In this document: positions 31,944-42,497 of the stretch, one piece after another | How positions within the stretch are numbered: the stretch's first letter is position 1 | Layout of the letters: every line of letters begins with the position of its first letter | NCBI GenBank assembly: GCA_025765615.1 | Contig: JAIVFJ010000001.1 | Span: 62,001 to 126,000 of the forward strand | DNA: 64,000 nt | Source: Zopfochytrium polystomum | Lineage: Eukaryota; Chytridiomycota; Chytridiomycetes; Chytridiales; Chytridiaceae | Direction: 5' to 3' | The notes under the pieces: model-generated | The model's input: only the letters and a program-made list of their open reading frames with translations | Told to the model about the DNA's origin: nothing | Database searches by the model: none | Program-made: the position numbers and the translations under genes

Positions 31944-32297
31944 TGTTATGAATCACCCTCTGGAAACCTCTGGAACCTTCTAGAACATTCCTTCATGGAA
32001 CCTTCTGGAACCTTCTGGAACCTTCTAGAACATTCCTTCATGGAACCTTGTGGAACCTTCTGGAACCTTCTTTGCTTTCCTGACTTGTCTTGTTGTCATT
32101 GGTATCATTGGTATCATTGTATTACTAATTGCTCTTTCTGGAACTTTCTTGGAGTCTTGACAAGGAACACTCTCAAAAAGGTATAAAAGGGGGATGGGGG
32201 ACCTGTCCCATCCCTCAAGTGAATTATTGTTTCCAATACAATCATCACTCCTCTCAGTTCCTTGTCTGCCTTGTCCTGTCCTGCCCTGTTCCTGACA
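31944..32297 (+). repeat. 3' LTR of inner element (354 bp)
   Basis: It appears identical to the 5' LTR at 29115-29468, heat-shock array at 31962-32071 included. Confidence 0.97.
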
Positions 32298-32302
32298 GTC
32301 AG

Positions 32303-33243
32303 GAAGCAGTGAAAGGTGTGTCTTGGATGGTGGGGTGAAACCATCTCCCCCTTCAGGTGCAAGGTCTGTCCTTCTGTGCTCATCAGCAGTGGGGCTTGAA
32401 TTGTTGACTGGGAACTGTGATTCTTGAATCTTTGACTGAGGGTTCTGTTCTTGGCAAAGACTGTGAGCTGTGGAGCTTGAATCTTGAATTTGGACTGTGA
32501 ACTGTGGTACTTGAATCTTTGACTGTGGGTTCTGTGAACTACAGACTTGGCCATGACTGTGAGCTCTATGAGCTGTGCTGGAATCTTGACTATGAACTGT
32601 GAACTGTGAAACTTGAATCTTGGCTGGGATCTGTGAGCTGCAGGCTGATACTGGAGCTGTCATTTGTGGTTGACCTTGGATACTAGGCTGAGAGCCTTGA
32701 ATCAGGGACTTGAGAGCATGAGACTTGGAGGCTTGACTTGAGTTTTGGGTGACTGTTCCAATTGGTGGAGGTTGGACTTGACCAGTGACCCAATCAATGG
32801 CAGGGTTCTGGGCTTGCAGCCATGGTAATCCCAGGATGACAGAGAATGTGGGTGAGCCAAGATCCAATACTTCCAGATTGACCATGGATGGTGGAAAGTC
32901 TTGGATGTGGAGGTTTAGCTTGGTTTCATGGCTGATTTCCTTGAACAGAGCATGATTGGCAAAGTGAACCTTGAGGGGTGTGGATTTCTTGATGGTGGGA
33001 ATGGCACAAGACTTGGCAAGGGTGGCATCAATGATGTTGCAGGATGATCCAGAGTCTATAAGGGCCTTGGTTGTGATGGTTGACTTGGGTGAGAGTTGAA
33101 TCTTGACATCCATGGTGAGTTGGTGGGGCTTGGAATCTGAGGTGTTTGTGGTGCTGGTGGTGGTGATGAAACAGGGGCAGCTTGGAGGAGGGTCCAGGGA
33201 ATTGCCCCTCAGTGAGCCTGGACCTGGGAGTTTGGGTGCTTCT
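32303..33243 (-). pseudogene. Outer element protease frame, split by the inner element
   Basis: The same protease (DSG) and Ser/Gln-rich linker as in the inner copy, with the same RT/RNase H deletion junction near 32360-32372. It is broken at the insertion site. As sequenced, the frame runs on into the inner element's LTR and stops there. Confidence 0.9.
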
Positions 33244-34132
33244 TCCTTGGGCAGTCCTTGACAGCATGCTCCTTGGAGCCACAGTAGAAACACAGTCCCT
33301 GCTGGGCCCTCCTTGTTTTCTCCTCTTGGCTCAGAGGACCCTTAGGAAGTGTCTCAACTGCATCCACTTGCATGGGTTCAGGAACTGTAAGAGCTTGAGG
33401 GACTGGGGTAGGTCTTGATGTAGTTCCTACTTGTCTTTGCTTCAGCCTCTTGGAGTAGAGTCTGTTGTCAATCTTGATGGCAAGGAGAATGTACTCTTCC
33501 AAGGTCTCAGGGATGTCCAGAGACTGGGAGAGCATGTCTTGGATAGACTCATGGAGACCATCATGGTACAGCTCCATCAGAGCTGCATCATTGTATCCAG
33601 AGTCTCTGGCTAGTTGCTTGAATTGGTTGGTGTAGGCCACACAAGATTGCTTTCCTTGCTTGATATGCTTGAGCTTGGATCTTGCTGTCCAAGATGCGTA
33701 GGGGTCACCAAAGGTAGCTTCCAGCCCCTCCCAGAGCTCTTGCAGGGTGTTGGGTGTGCTTGGGAGAGATCTGTACCATGATTGAGCTTGACCAGACAGG
33801 AGGGTGCTTGTGAAAAGAACCTTGACTTGCTCACTTGGAAATCTTGAAGGTTGGAGAAGGATGACATTCTCCACAGTGGCCATGAAGTTCCTAAGGTCTT
33901 TGGCCAGCCCAGTGAACTTGTCAGGGCTGGGAACCTTGGGCTCTCTTGCTTGGTTGGCTTGGGGCAGGGGAAGAGCTTGATGTTCTTGTTGGTGAAGTTG
34001 TTGTTGAAGCTGGTGCTGCTGGTGAAGGACTTGTTCTTGAAGTTGGTGTGTCTGTCTTGAAAGGGCTTGTAATTGGTCCATCAAGGCTTGGAAGGCAGTT
34101 GCATCAGGGAAGGTGTTGTTTGGGTCAGACAT
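33209..34132 (-). CDS. gag: Gag polyprotein of outer chromovirus
   Basis: An intact 307-residue copy of the Gag described at 29509-30432, with a few substitutions (for example a Thr to Asn in STPNTLQEL). The zinc knuckle and the frameshift site (33230-33236) are preserved. It starts 41 bp inside the 5' LTR. Confidence 0.92.
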   Translation of the reverse strand: MSDPNNTFPDATAFQALMDQLQALSRQTHQLQEQVLHQQHQLQQQLHQQEHQALPLPQANQAREPKVPSPDKFTGLAKDLRNFMATVENVILLQPSRFPSEQVKVLFTSTLLSGQAQSWYRSLPSTPNTLQELWEGLEATFGDPYASWTARSKLKHIKQGKQSCVAYTNQFKQLARDSGYNDAALMELYHDGLHESIQDMLSQSLDIPETLEEYILLAIKIDNRLYSKRLKQRQVGTTSRPTPVPQALTVPEPMQVDAVETLPKGPLSQEEKTRRAQQGLCFYCGSKEHAVKDCPRKKHPNSQVQAH

Positions 34133-34172
34133 GATGGCAGAGAGTAGTGGGAGAGGGTGAAGTGAATTATGA

Positions 34173-34525
34173 TGTCAGGAACAGGGCAGGACAGGGCAAG
34201 GCAGACAAGGAACTGAGAGGAGTGATGATTGTATTGGAAACAATAATTCACTTGAGGGATGGGACAGGTCCCCCATCCCCCTTTTATACCTTTTGAGAGT
34301 CTTCCTTGTCAAGACTCAAAGAAAGTTCCAGAAAGAGCAATTAGTAATACAATGATACCAATGATACCAATGACAACAAGACAAGTCAGGAAAGCAAAGA
34401 AGGTTCCAGAAGGTTCCACAAGGTTCCATGAAGGAATGTTCTAGAAGGTTCCAGAAGGTTCCAGAAGGTTCCATGAAGGAATGTTCTAGAAGGTTCCAGA
34501 GGTTTCCAGAGGGTGATTCATAACA
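34173..34525 (-). repeat. 5' LTR of outer element (353 bp)
   Basis: Appears identical to 28156-28508. Heat-shock array at 34398-34507; primer-binding site at 34160-34170 on its inner side. Confidence 0.96.
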
Positions 34526-34530
34526 CACCC

Positions 34531-36242
34531 CATATAAAAACAAACCATTATTGCAACACATACGTTTTGAACCTACAACACATCACTGATCAATCTGCAA
34601 CACTAGCAACACTTGCAACACTCTGGTCACCATTTTGACACATCACTCACGCAGTTATAACACCGACTGTGACATTTGAGTGCTACACCCTTGGGGGGTT
34701 GATAACCTTCGCACAAGTTTACCTACGCTTGGGTGCGAACTCCAACAGGGAGTGCCCTTCTTGCACTGGTCCACAGATGTGCCAGTTATCGGTGTGGCGA
34801 TGCCCGCGCCCATCCTTCAGAGTATTGTCCCTCTGAGCGTTAATTCTTTGTGTTTGAGACTATGTTAGACAGATCAGTAGGGATACTTCGTGGACTAGGC
34901 AAGTAGTAAGGTTGAAACACCCCCAAGACATTAGCCCAATAAAGTTAGTTTTGGCTGCTATTTGCTTTCCTTCACTCCAGGGCCCAGATCCCAGGGTCAA
35001 GGAGCAGCGGGGCAATATGTATGCCAAGTGAGGAGTGGGTTGTATGTGCTGGACTTCTCTGAGACAGTGGTCACTCTTCTCCTGTTGGAGGGTGGGTGGA
35101 GAGTTACAGGTGCAGAAGTAGATCCAGATGACTTGATGAACAAGTTTGTGGTGGATTTGAGTACTGCAAGTGCCAGGGTGGGAACTAGAGGCAGTCGGGA
35201 ATACGTCAACCTTGACAAAGCTCTAGGTAAGAGGTGGTCGTTCCTCTCAGCAAAATGAACTGAAGACAAAAACTGTGCCAGGAATTGAAATCCTTCTTTG
35301 ATGAGAGCGTTCTCTTCTTTCGCAGAGATGGTTCCAAAGGGGAAGGGAAACAATGAGACCGCAGTTACGTTCGTGTCGACTAAAGATGTGGCCACTCTTC
35401 TTACCTTTTTTAGCCTACCATCGATAGGTATACTTCCATTCCGTCCTCTGAGATGACGAAATTGTACACGCCAGCTGGAGGAAGCAGCCCAGTGTCTTGG
35501 GGAAGGCTGGCACATGCATCGCATTGCGCACTTGGTGAACATATTGCCAGCCCGACACTCAGACAGAACAAGCTCGTCTGCAGCGGAGAGCGGGTTGTTA
35601 AGGAATTGCTCATTTGGTTGTACGCTTCCGAGTGTTACTCGAGCGACTTTCTCAGTGCGTGGCAATGACGCCGCTTTCCGTAGGCGTGCTCGTGCCCTGA
35701 TTTTCGATCGCTCAGGCCATGGTCAACTTTCGTCTTTGGTGTAATCCCCGGGCTGATAGTTCCTTTCCAGTCGCTGTGCGAGTGTGGCGACAATCAAGGG
35801 GTAGCGCTATAACGCACGATCGCTTGTTGGCCTCCGTCCCCCTGACGCGATCCTGCTTTCGTATGTGTGTGCAGAACCGTGTCGAGTCAGCGACAGTTGC
35901 CAGACGCCTGGTACTTTCCCTCGTGTCGCTCGTGCGACTCGCTGCCTACTCCCCCTGCGCCTCTGCGATCACACGCAGACGGGAGCTTTGTCATTTCTAC
36001 CTGCTTTCGCCACGATTCCATTCCAATCGCGGGGTTGCCAAGGTGCAGGTAACCTGTTCGCAGGTCTCGGCTGCGGGGCGGCTTGGGAGGACAGGTTTCC
36101 GCCGTGGACCGCCAGAAAGCAACTTGACCACCTTGCAGTATTTATTTAACAGACATCTGTTCTCCGTTCTGCACAGCCAAAACTCACCGACCAGACCAAC
36201 ATCACCACAACGAATCACCCACAACCCCACCCACTAGCGATC
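34531..36242. other. Intergenic between retroelements and TPT1
   Basis: Repetitive AT-rich sequence (ACAACAC-type words at about 34550-34640), then moderate-GC sequence with no recognisable gene. An open frame on the minus strand at 34997-35665 has no family resemblance and crosses likely UTR or promoter sequence, so it is not called. Confidence 0.4.
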
Positions 36243-37359
36243 ATGTCCACCACCCCCAACTCGACGACCACAACAGGCAGCAGCAGCCGACCGGCATCCA
36301 ACGGCCGACGCCGCGGTGGCGGCGGCGGCGATCGCGACGACCCGGCGGTCAAGTTCTCCAAGGCGCTGTCGTGGCTGCTGCGGCACGGCGCCGTCAAGGA
36401 AGGCGTGCCGATCCGCCCCGACGGATTCGTCCTCGTCTCGGACCTCGTGAGTCCGCCCTCCCCCTCTCCTCCCTCCCCTCCCTATCCCCCTCGTGACTGA
36501 AAACAAAACCACCCCCGTCCCCCCCCCCGCCAGCTGCAACACCCCAAATTCCGCGGCAAAAACCTGTCCGACGTGCAAGCGGCAGTGCGGGACAGCGACA
36601 AGCAGCGGTACCAGCTGGCGAGCGAGGTGGACGCGGCGACCGGGGAGACGGTGTGGATGATCAAGGCGAACCAGGGGCATTCGATCGAGGTACTTTTAGC
36701 ACAGTATTTCGTTTTTGTTGCTCACTCTTTGGGTGTGCAAAAAATAAAAAACAAGGTCGAGGTTGAGCTGGAGGAAGTGACGGACGCGGCAGAGATACCG
36801 ACGGTGCTGCACGGGACGAGTCGGAGCGCGTTGCCGATGATTTGTGGGTATTTTTCTGTTTTGTCGACCCCCAACCCTTTGCTCAACCCCGAATTGCCAC
36901 CCCTTTCGCAGTGCGAGAAGGGCTGAGCAAGATGAGACGAAACCACATTCACTTTGCGGTGGGCAAGCCGGGCGAGTCTGGAGTCATCAGGTACTTTGTT
37001 TTGTTGTCCCCGCCTCCCACCCACTGCTGACACCTAAGGGGCGGGCGCGCTCGTCCTTTTTCTTTTTTCACAGCGGCATGAGAAAGAGCTCGGAAGTTAT
37101 TATTTACGTCGATGCGCGCCGGGCTATGAACGGTACTCGTATTTGAGAACACTCCGCTCTTTCTTTGCCTTTTCTCCTTTTCTCTTTTCTCTTCCCCTCC
37201 GATCCAACTGACGCGTTGGTCCATTTCCCCTCAGCGGGTATCAAGTTCTACCGGTCGCCCAACAACGTGGTCCTCTCGTCGGGCATCAACGGATTCATAC
37301 CGGCCGTGTTCTTCGACCGCATCGAGGACAAGAACGGAAACGTCATCCGGACACAGTAA
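36243..37359 (+). CDS. TPT1: tRNA 2'-phosphotransferase
   Basis: Six exons (36243-36446, 36534-36689, 36756-36843, 36912-36990, 37074-37132, 37235-37359) give 236 residues. Tpt1 removes the 2'-phosphate left at the splice junction by fungal-type tRNA ligase, using NAD+. Seen: the RNA-binding half with LSWLLRHG (Arg47-His48), the linker IKANQGHSIE, then LHGTSRSALPMI, RRNHIHFAVG, SGMRKSSEVIIYVD (Arg179) and the C-terminal FYRSPNNVVLSSGINGFIPAVFF. Family members have an Arg-His-Arg-Arg set; the third Arg, in the (R)ANQGHS motif, is Lys112 here. A low-complexity head of about 34 residues precedes the domain. It is convergent with FKBP2, with 115 bp between stop codons. Confidence 0.93.
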
Positions 37360-37474
37360 AGTCAGAAAGTTTGGGTGGGGGGGCGGAGCGAAGGGAGGGC
37401 CGACAGATTTTGGGACGATACGGACTGTCTGTTGTATTTATGCCATTTTTAAGTGGAACAGATAAACAAACATA

Positions 37475-38317
37475 TCACAGTTCGTCATCGCTGCCCGCGT
37501 TCTTGATTTCCAGCAGCTCCACCTCAAACACCAGGGTCGCTCCCCCAGGGATCTTCGCCCCGGCACCGCGGTCGCCGTAACCTATCACGGTTCAGACGGG
37601 GTCAGCGAAGGGGGAAGAAGTCTAGCGAAAAGCACATGCGAAAAACTTACCAAGGGCGGGGGGGGATAACAAGTCGCCTCTTGTCGCCAACGCACATGTC
37701 CAGAAGGCCTTGGTCCCATCCTGGTTTTCAGAGGGGTTTTGCATCCAGGCAAAAGTAAAGTGCGGTGGACCAAACGGGGGCAAAAAACGCGAACAAAGGG
37801 AATGCTCGGCGATCAGCAAAGGCAAAGCAAGTTGGGTGGTGTCTCTCACCCTTGATGACATGACCGGCGCCAAGGGTAAAGTCAAAGGGCTGGTTGCGGT
37901 CGAGGGACGAGTCGAACTTGGATCCGTCACTGAAGAGGGTTCCTTTTTGTTGTGACCAATACGCATGGTACGGTTAGCCAACCATAAAACCCCCACGAAA
38001 CTCTTCCCATCGCGTCACATCCTCACCGGTGTAGTGCATGGAGAGCTTGTCGCCGCTGCGGGATTTGCGATTGCATTCGTTCTTGTGCTTGACGCCTTTT
38101 TTTTGTGGGGTGATTGGTTTTGGAGGGTGTCAGTTGTAAATCGTGTCGATTGCAGATCTGTCGTCGATCGGAAGGGGGGTGGTGTTGGGGATGGCAGCGC
38201 GTCCAACTTTGGGGGAGACGCACCGATCTGCAGCGTCGTAGGCGGGTTCTTGACGGCCTCGACCGCGGCGAGGAAGAAGGCGGCGATCAGGACGAGGGTT
38301 GCAGGGACGTGTCTCAT
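37475..38317 (-). CDS. FKBP2: ER-lumenal FKBP-type peptidyl-prolyl isomerase (FKBP2-like)
   Basis: Five exons (38317-38224, 38095-38027, 37942-37850, 37720-37651, 37581-37475), all joined in phase 1, give about 143 residues. A signal peptide ([20 protein letters not shown]) is followed by the FKBP2 signature [86 protein letters not shown] and a C-terminal SDDEL that looks like an ER-retention signal. It catalyses proline isomerisation during folding in the ER. Exon 4 is one base too long for this frame: a run of eight C (37658-37665 on the plus strand as G) where seven are expected. The conserved motif on both sides argues for an assembly error. Confidence 0.88.
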
Positions 38318-38411
38318 TTTATTTTTGCAGGTTTGCCTCTGGGTTGCCTCGCTTTTTCCCCCAGTCACAAGACCCAACCGGGCCAATGTTACCCCCGCCA
38401 AACCCTCCCCA

Positions 38412-38945
38412 CTACTTCCTCAACCGCGCCATAGACCGCTCCAGTCTTTCGCACTTTGTGTCCAGCTTTGCCGCGACGTCGTCGACCTTTTTATCGAGGA
38501 GCTCGAAACGTTTGTGGAAGTCGAGCTGGCAGGCCTGCAGCTGCTCCATGACGGTTTTCAGGTCGATGCTGCGGGCGCGTTCCATCTGTTCCAGGAGGAT
38601 GAGCTGCTCCTCGAGGCTCTCGATCGTCTGGCGCGTCTGCTGGTTCTGTGGCCGCGTTTCGCCGAGGGTCACGCTGAGGTGGGAGAGCTTCACCTTTTTT
38701 GCCGCGAGAAAGGAAGAGAAAGTTTAAGCGTGCCGGAGCGGCCGGTTAGCTCGATGATGGCAGAACTAAACGAGAAAAGCCACTGATTTTACGTCTTTCT
38801 TGCCGAGAATGGGGTCCGTCCCGTGCACCTTGTCCACTTCGGTCGCCAGCGTGCCGTCTTTGAACGCCTTTTCCAGCTTCCCAATCACGTCGTTGGGCGC
38901 TTCGAACTCGATAATGTAGGCTTTCTCCTCGCTCGTTAAGCGCAT
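38412..38945 (-). CDS. Small coiled-coil protein, unrecognised
   Basis: Exon 1 is 38945-38793 and exon 2 is 38693-38412; the joined frame is 144 residues from MRLTSEEK. The first 50 residues look globular (AYIIEFEAPNDVIGKLEKAF, GTDPILGKKD). The rest is one long charged helix (TRQTIESLEEQLILLEQMERARSIDLKTVMEQ, then FELLDKKVDDVAAKL), typical of a coiled coil. I do not recognise the family. The frame is open upstream to 39032, so a longer N-terminus or a further exon is possible. The stop lies 95 bp from the FKBP2 start on the same strand. Confidence 0.6.
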
Positions 38946-39527
38946 GCGGAAAGCTGAGGCGCTGCATGGTTTTTGGCAGTTCGTTAAAATTCGGGGAGGA
39001 ATTCTACCGGGGAAAATGGGCCCCCGCCGCATGTTTCTTTGATTTACCCAAAATTCCGTTCAAAGAACCAAAAGAGGTCTGGCTGGGTCTAGGAAGCACA
39101 GGTCGATTGGTCGAGGGAGATGAGTTGGCGCGCGACAAGTCACCGACAGCTCCCCTGCGCTACGAAGCAAAACCAGTACCTCCTTCCACACTTGCCACGA
39201 CATTGCGGATCGCGCGAGGAAGGACACGAGGCGGAGCTCCGAGCCAACGGCGGTGGCTGGCGGCGGGGCGGAAGCGGCGGCGGCGGCGGGGTTGGCGGCG
39301 GTGGGCGATGTTGCGGCCGGTGCGGCCGAAGGGTGAAGAGGTGATGTGGCTGGGGTCATAAGTTCGATGCTACGTGTGTTTTCTGCTCCCCCGAAATTGT
39401 CGATCTGTCGGACTTGGCCTGATCGAGTGGGTTTGGGAGGGGTGGTCGCTCTGTCCAGTTGATTCAAAAATTTATTTATTTATTTATTTATTTCCCACGC
39501 CAGAAGGACCACCTGCCGAGGGACGAG
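38946..39527. other. Likely bidirectional promoter region before EXO1
   Basis: GC-rich open frames occur on both strands at 39060-39370, but no exon can be supported. TTTATTTATTTATT repeats at 39470-39492 precede the EXO1 start. Confidence 0.4.
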
Positions 39528-42497
39528 ATGGGCATTTCCGGACTCCTCCCTCTGCTTGCACCCGCGACACGCACGGTGCATCTCCGCGACCTGGCCGGCA
39601 CCCGCATCGGCATCGACGCATACGTGTGGCTGCACAAGGGCGCGTTCGGCTGCGCGCTCGAACTGCACTTGAACAGGGCCGCCGCGGACGGGTGAGTAGC
39701 GAGTCAGTTTCCACCGAGGAGAGAGAGATACAGTGAGGAGAGTGAGAGAGAGAGAGGAGGAGAAGGAGGACTGCAAAGGCAGCTCGCTGGCTTGCTGAGC
39801 ATATGGTGGCCCAAGATCGGCCCATGTTTCACGCAAGGTGAATCGAACGCAAACCAAAGTGACCCCCCAGCCCCCTTATAGCTATGTCACCTACTGCATG
39901 AAGCGGATCGATCTGCTCAAGAAGCACAACATCGTTCCTGTCGTTGTCTTTGACGGAGGTATGTGCGGGCCACACACTCGCTGAGTCTTCCAAAATCCCA
40001 TCGCTCTGTGCTTAAAACGGACAAAAAACAATAGGATGTCTCCCCATGAAACGTGGCACTGAGTTGGAGCGGCGCCGGTAAGAGTATTAAGGGAGCCTTC
40101 GAATCTTTCCTTATCGACGTTGCCCTCACGAACATCAACAAATAGGAAGCGCGACGCTTACAAAGCTCGAGCCGTGGAAGAGCTCGACAAGGGCAACCGC
40201 ACAAAGGCCCTCGAGCTCTTCCAAAGCTGCCTCGACGTGACCCCCTGGATGGCCCACAACCTCATCAAGGTGCTCCGCGAGCGTAACATTGAGTTTGTCG
40301 TCGCGCCATACGAGGCTGACGCACAGCTGGCGTACCTCGACAAAATCGGCTACGTCAACGCGGTGCTGACAGAGGACTCGGATTTGGTCGTCTTTGGGTG
40401 CCGCCGCGTCATTCTCAAGCTGGACGCGCAGGGCGGCGCCGTCGAGGTGAACGCTGACGAGCTCGGCAAGATTCCGGATTTTAAGGGGTGGACGTTTGAA
40501 AAGTTTCGGCAGGCGTGCATATTGTCGGGTTGCGACTACGTTCCGTCGTTGAAAGGCATCGGATTGAAGAAGGCGATCGAAGCGATCGGGAGGCACGGCT
40601 CGATCGACAATGCGAGTTTCGGTTTTTCTTTTTTTCGATCCTCTTTCGCAAACGGATGCGCTCATGGCAATGAATCCCACATACAGGCACTCCGCTACTG
40701 GCAAAAATGGGGAAAGGCGGTTAAAGCACCGGCGATTCGGAGGGGTTACGAGCACGAAGTACGGATGGCGGAGAAAACATTTCTGCACCAGCGTGTCTAC
40801 GACCCTCTTCAGCGCAAACTCGTGCCGCTCAATCCAATCGAGGACGGCAATGACGTGCGAGCACTCTATTTTATCGGACCGTGAGTCGTGCTTCAGAAAA
40901 ATTGTCTTCTTGAGAGCTCACTGTTTCGGTCCAGCGATATGACGCCAGAAGTTGCCCAGGACATTGCGGAAGGGAGACTCAACCCCTTCACGAAAAATGT
41001 GTTTGGAGACGAAGACGAGGACGACGGTTGGGTTTTCGAGCAATTTGAGCTGGAAATGGACAAGGAAAACGGCTATGGTAAAGCACACTCAGTTTGACTT
41101 GCTCATTTTGCTAAGAGAGCCTTTGATTAGAACCTATAATACCAAAGCACTTGACCTCAGCGGCGCCAGAAGATTTCAATTTTTGGGACTTGCTACCTTC
41201 AGATTCGGGCTCATCAAGCGCAAGTGCAAGTGCAAGCGACTTTCTACCACTGCCCAGCATACAAAGTTTTGCAAAGCCTACCACCCCACGAGCTCCACTT
41301 GGAGTCCTCGGCTTGAATTCCGCTTTCGGGTTGGGAATAGCGTTCGAACCACCTAAACCTCCTCCGCCGCCGCCAAAGCTCGCCCCGCCAAAGCCGTTCC
41401 GCGAACGAGTAGTCACCAGCGCCAGCAGCCAATTCTTCAGTTGCTCGACAACCGCCCTTGTCGCCAAATCGTCCTCCCCGGAAACCAAACCTGACGCATC
41501 CCGCGAACCCCCTCCTTCATCAGTCCCGTCCAAATTTTCAATCGACGGTGACAATTTGCCATCTGGAGATCCTGATATCATTTCGTCGTCGCCCGAACCC
41601 GATATCGTCTCGTCATGCCCAGAACGGCTTTCCCCGGAAGTAGAAGACACTCCACAGCCGAGCCATACTCCACCGACAAACTCGCGCAGAAGGCCACGCG
41701 TGTATGACCCTCCGACATCAAGCAGCGAGGACCGCGAGAACCCCGAGGAGAGCGGCGGTGCTGGAGCGGGCGAAGTTTCACATAAGCGACGCAACGTTCT
41801 GGAAGCCATGCGGGGTCAATGGTCGTTCCAGGATGTGGAGACGCTGCTCGGTCATTCCAGCCGATGGACCAAGCGGCGGTCGCCCGTCGCAAAGGCAAAG
41901 ACGGAGCACGCGAACCCACCGTCAGCGTCTCAGCCAAATCCACTAATTATCCCCTTGCAGAGTCGGTCCCTCGGACCGGCCTTCCGCAAACCCCCGCCCC
42001 CGCCGCAATGCCCCGTGCCCGACGGCTTTGACGCTTCTGAATGGACACCGGCGCGTACCACCACCACGGCGCCCGCCGCCAGCCGGCCATTGTCGAAAAC
42101 AGCCCCGTTGCAGTCGCCGCGTCCACCTCACATCCAGTCACCGCCAGCTGCCACCTCGTCCTCCTCTTTGTCGCCAGCTCCGCCCTGGTTCCCCTTGCCG
42201 TCGGGCCACCACCATTTTAACCGCCACCACCACCACCACCATCGCCCTGACCACCACGGGAGGCCGCCATCTTCGTCATCGTCGTCGTCGTCGTCGCCGA
42301 CACCCGCGGTCCTGGGGAAGATTATCGAACTCGAGGTCGCGCAGCAGTACGGCCGCACGCTGCAGGAAAAGTTTGGCGCGGACCCGGAGCTGTTTGCGGG
42401 CGTGTCGCTTGGGGCGACGGTGGAGAAGCGGCGCAAGACGCTGGCGGCGGCGACCACGACCGTCACGGGCGGGACGGTCGCTCGCCGGAAGCGGTGA
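39528..42497 (+). CDS. EXO1: Exonuclease 1 (5'-3' exonuclease, mismatch repair and resection)
   Basis: Seven exons (39528-39691, 39882-39958, 40035-40077, 40146-40611, 40687-40880, 40935-41077, 41131-42497) give 817 residues. The XPG N-domain starts MGISGLLPLL with Asp30 in IGIDAYVWLHKGA and Asp79 in VVVFDGG. The I-domain has YEADAQLAYLDKIG, TEDSDLVVFG and SGCDYVPSLKGIGLKKA (helix-hairpin-helix). FLHQRVYDPLQRKLVPLN is typical of Exo1 and separates it from FEN1. The last exon encodes a long disordered Ser/Pro/His-rich tail, where Exo1 proteins carry partner-binding motifs. The intron after 40611 begins GCGAGT and is 75 nt long, in frame and without a stop, so an unspliced form would add 25 residues to the I-domain. 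Confidence 0.93.

Larger units (their letters stand above)
29115..32297 (+). mobile_element. Inner 3.18-kb deletion-derivative chromovirus, intact frames
   Basis: A plus-strand element with LTRs 29115-29468 and 31944-32297 and a perfect target duplication GTCAG (29110-29114 and 32298-32302). Order: 5' LTR, primer site, gag, overlapping protease-chromodomain frame, purine tract, 3' LTR. RT and RNase H are missing at about 31262-31272, and the integrase core at 31515-31522, where a TGAGGAAG that flanks the core in the longer copy (63192 and 63966) is present once. Both frames are open, so the element may still be transcribed and packaged using enzymes from full-length relatives. It lacks its own RT and integrase. 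Confidence 0.96.
28156..34525 (-). mobile_element. Outer 3.18-kb deletion-derivative chromovirus, interrupted
   Basis: A minus-strand element with LTRs 34173-34525 (5') and 28156-28508 (3') and a perfect 5-bp target duplication CACCC (28151-28155 and 34526-34530). Removing the inner element (29115-32297) and one GTCAG duplication leaves 3182 bp, against 3183 bp for the inner element. The two LTRs look identical, so insertion was recent. It shares both internal deletions of the inner element. Gag is intact (33209-34132). The second frame is split by the inner element and also carries one extra A in a run near 29036, shifting the chromodomain part out of frame. Confidence 0.95.

Noticed and set aside
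34997..35665. A 222-residue minus-strand open frame
   Set aside because: No family resemblance, no partner exon, and composition unlike the genes nearby. Chance is likelier.
39120..39370. Possible upstream exon of the coiled-coil gene at 38.4 kb
   Set aside because: Frames are open on both strands and no donor/acceptor pair gives a continuous conserved sequence. A start at 38945 already yields a complete frame.
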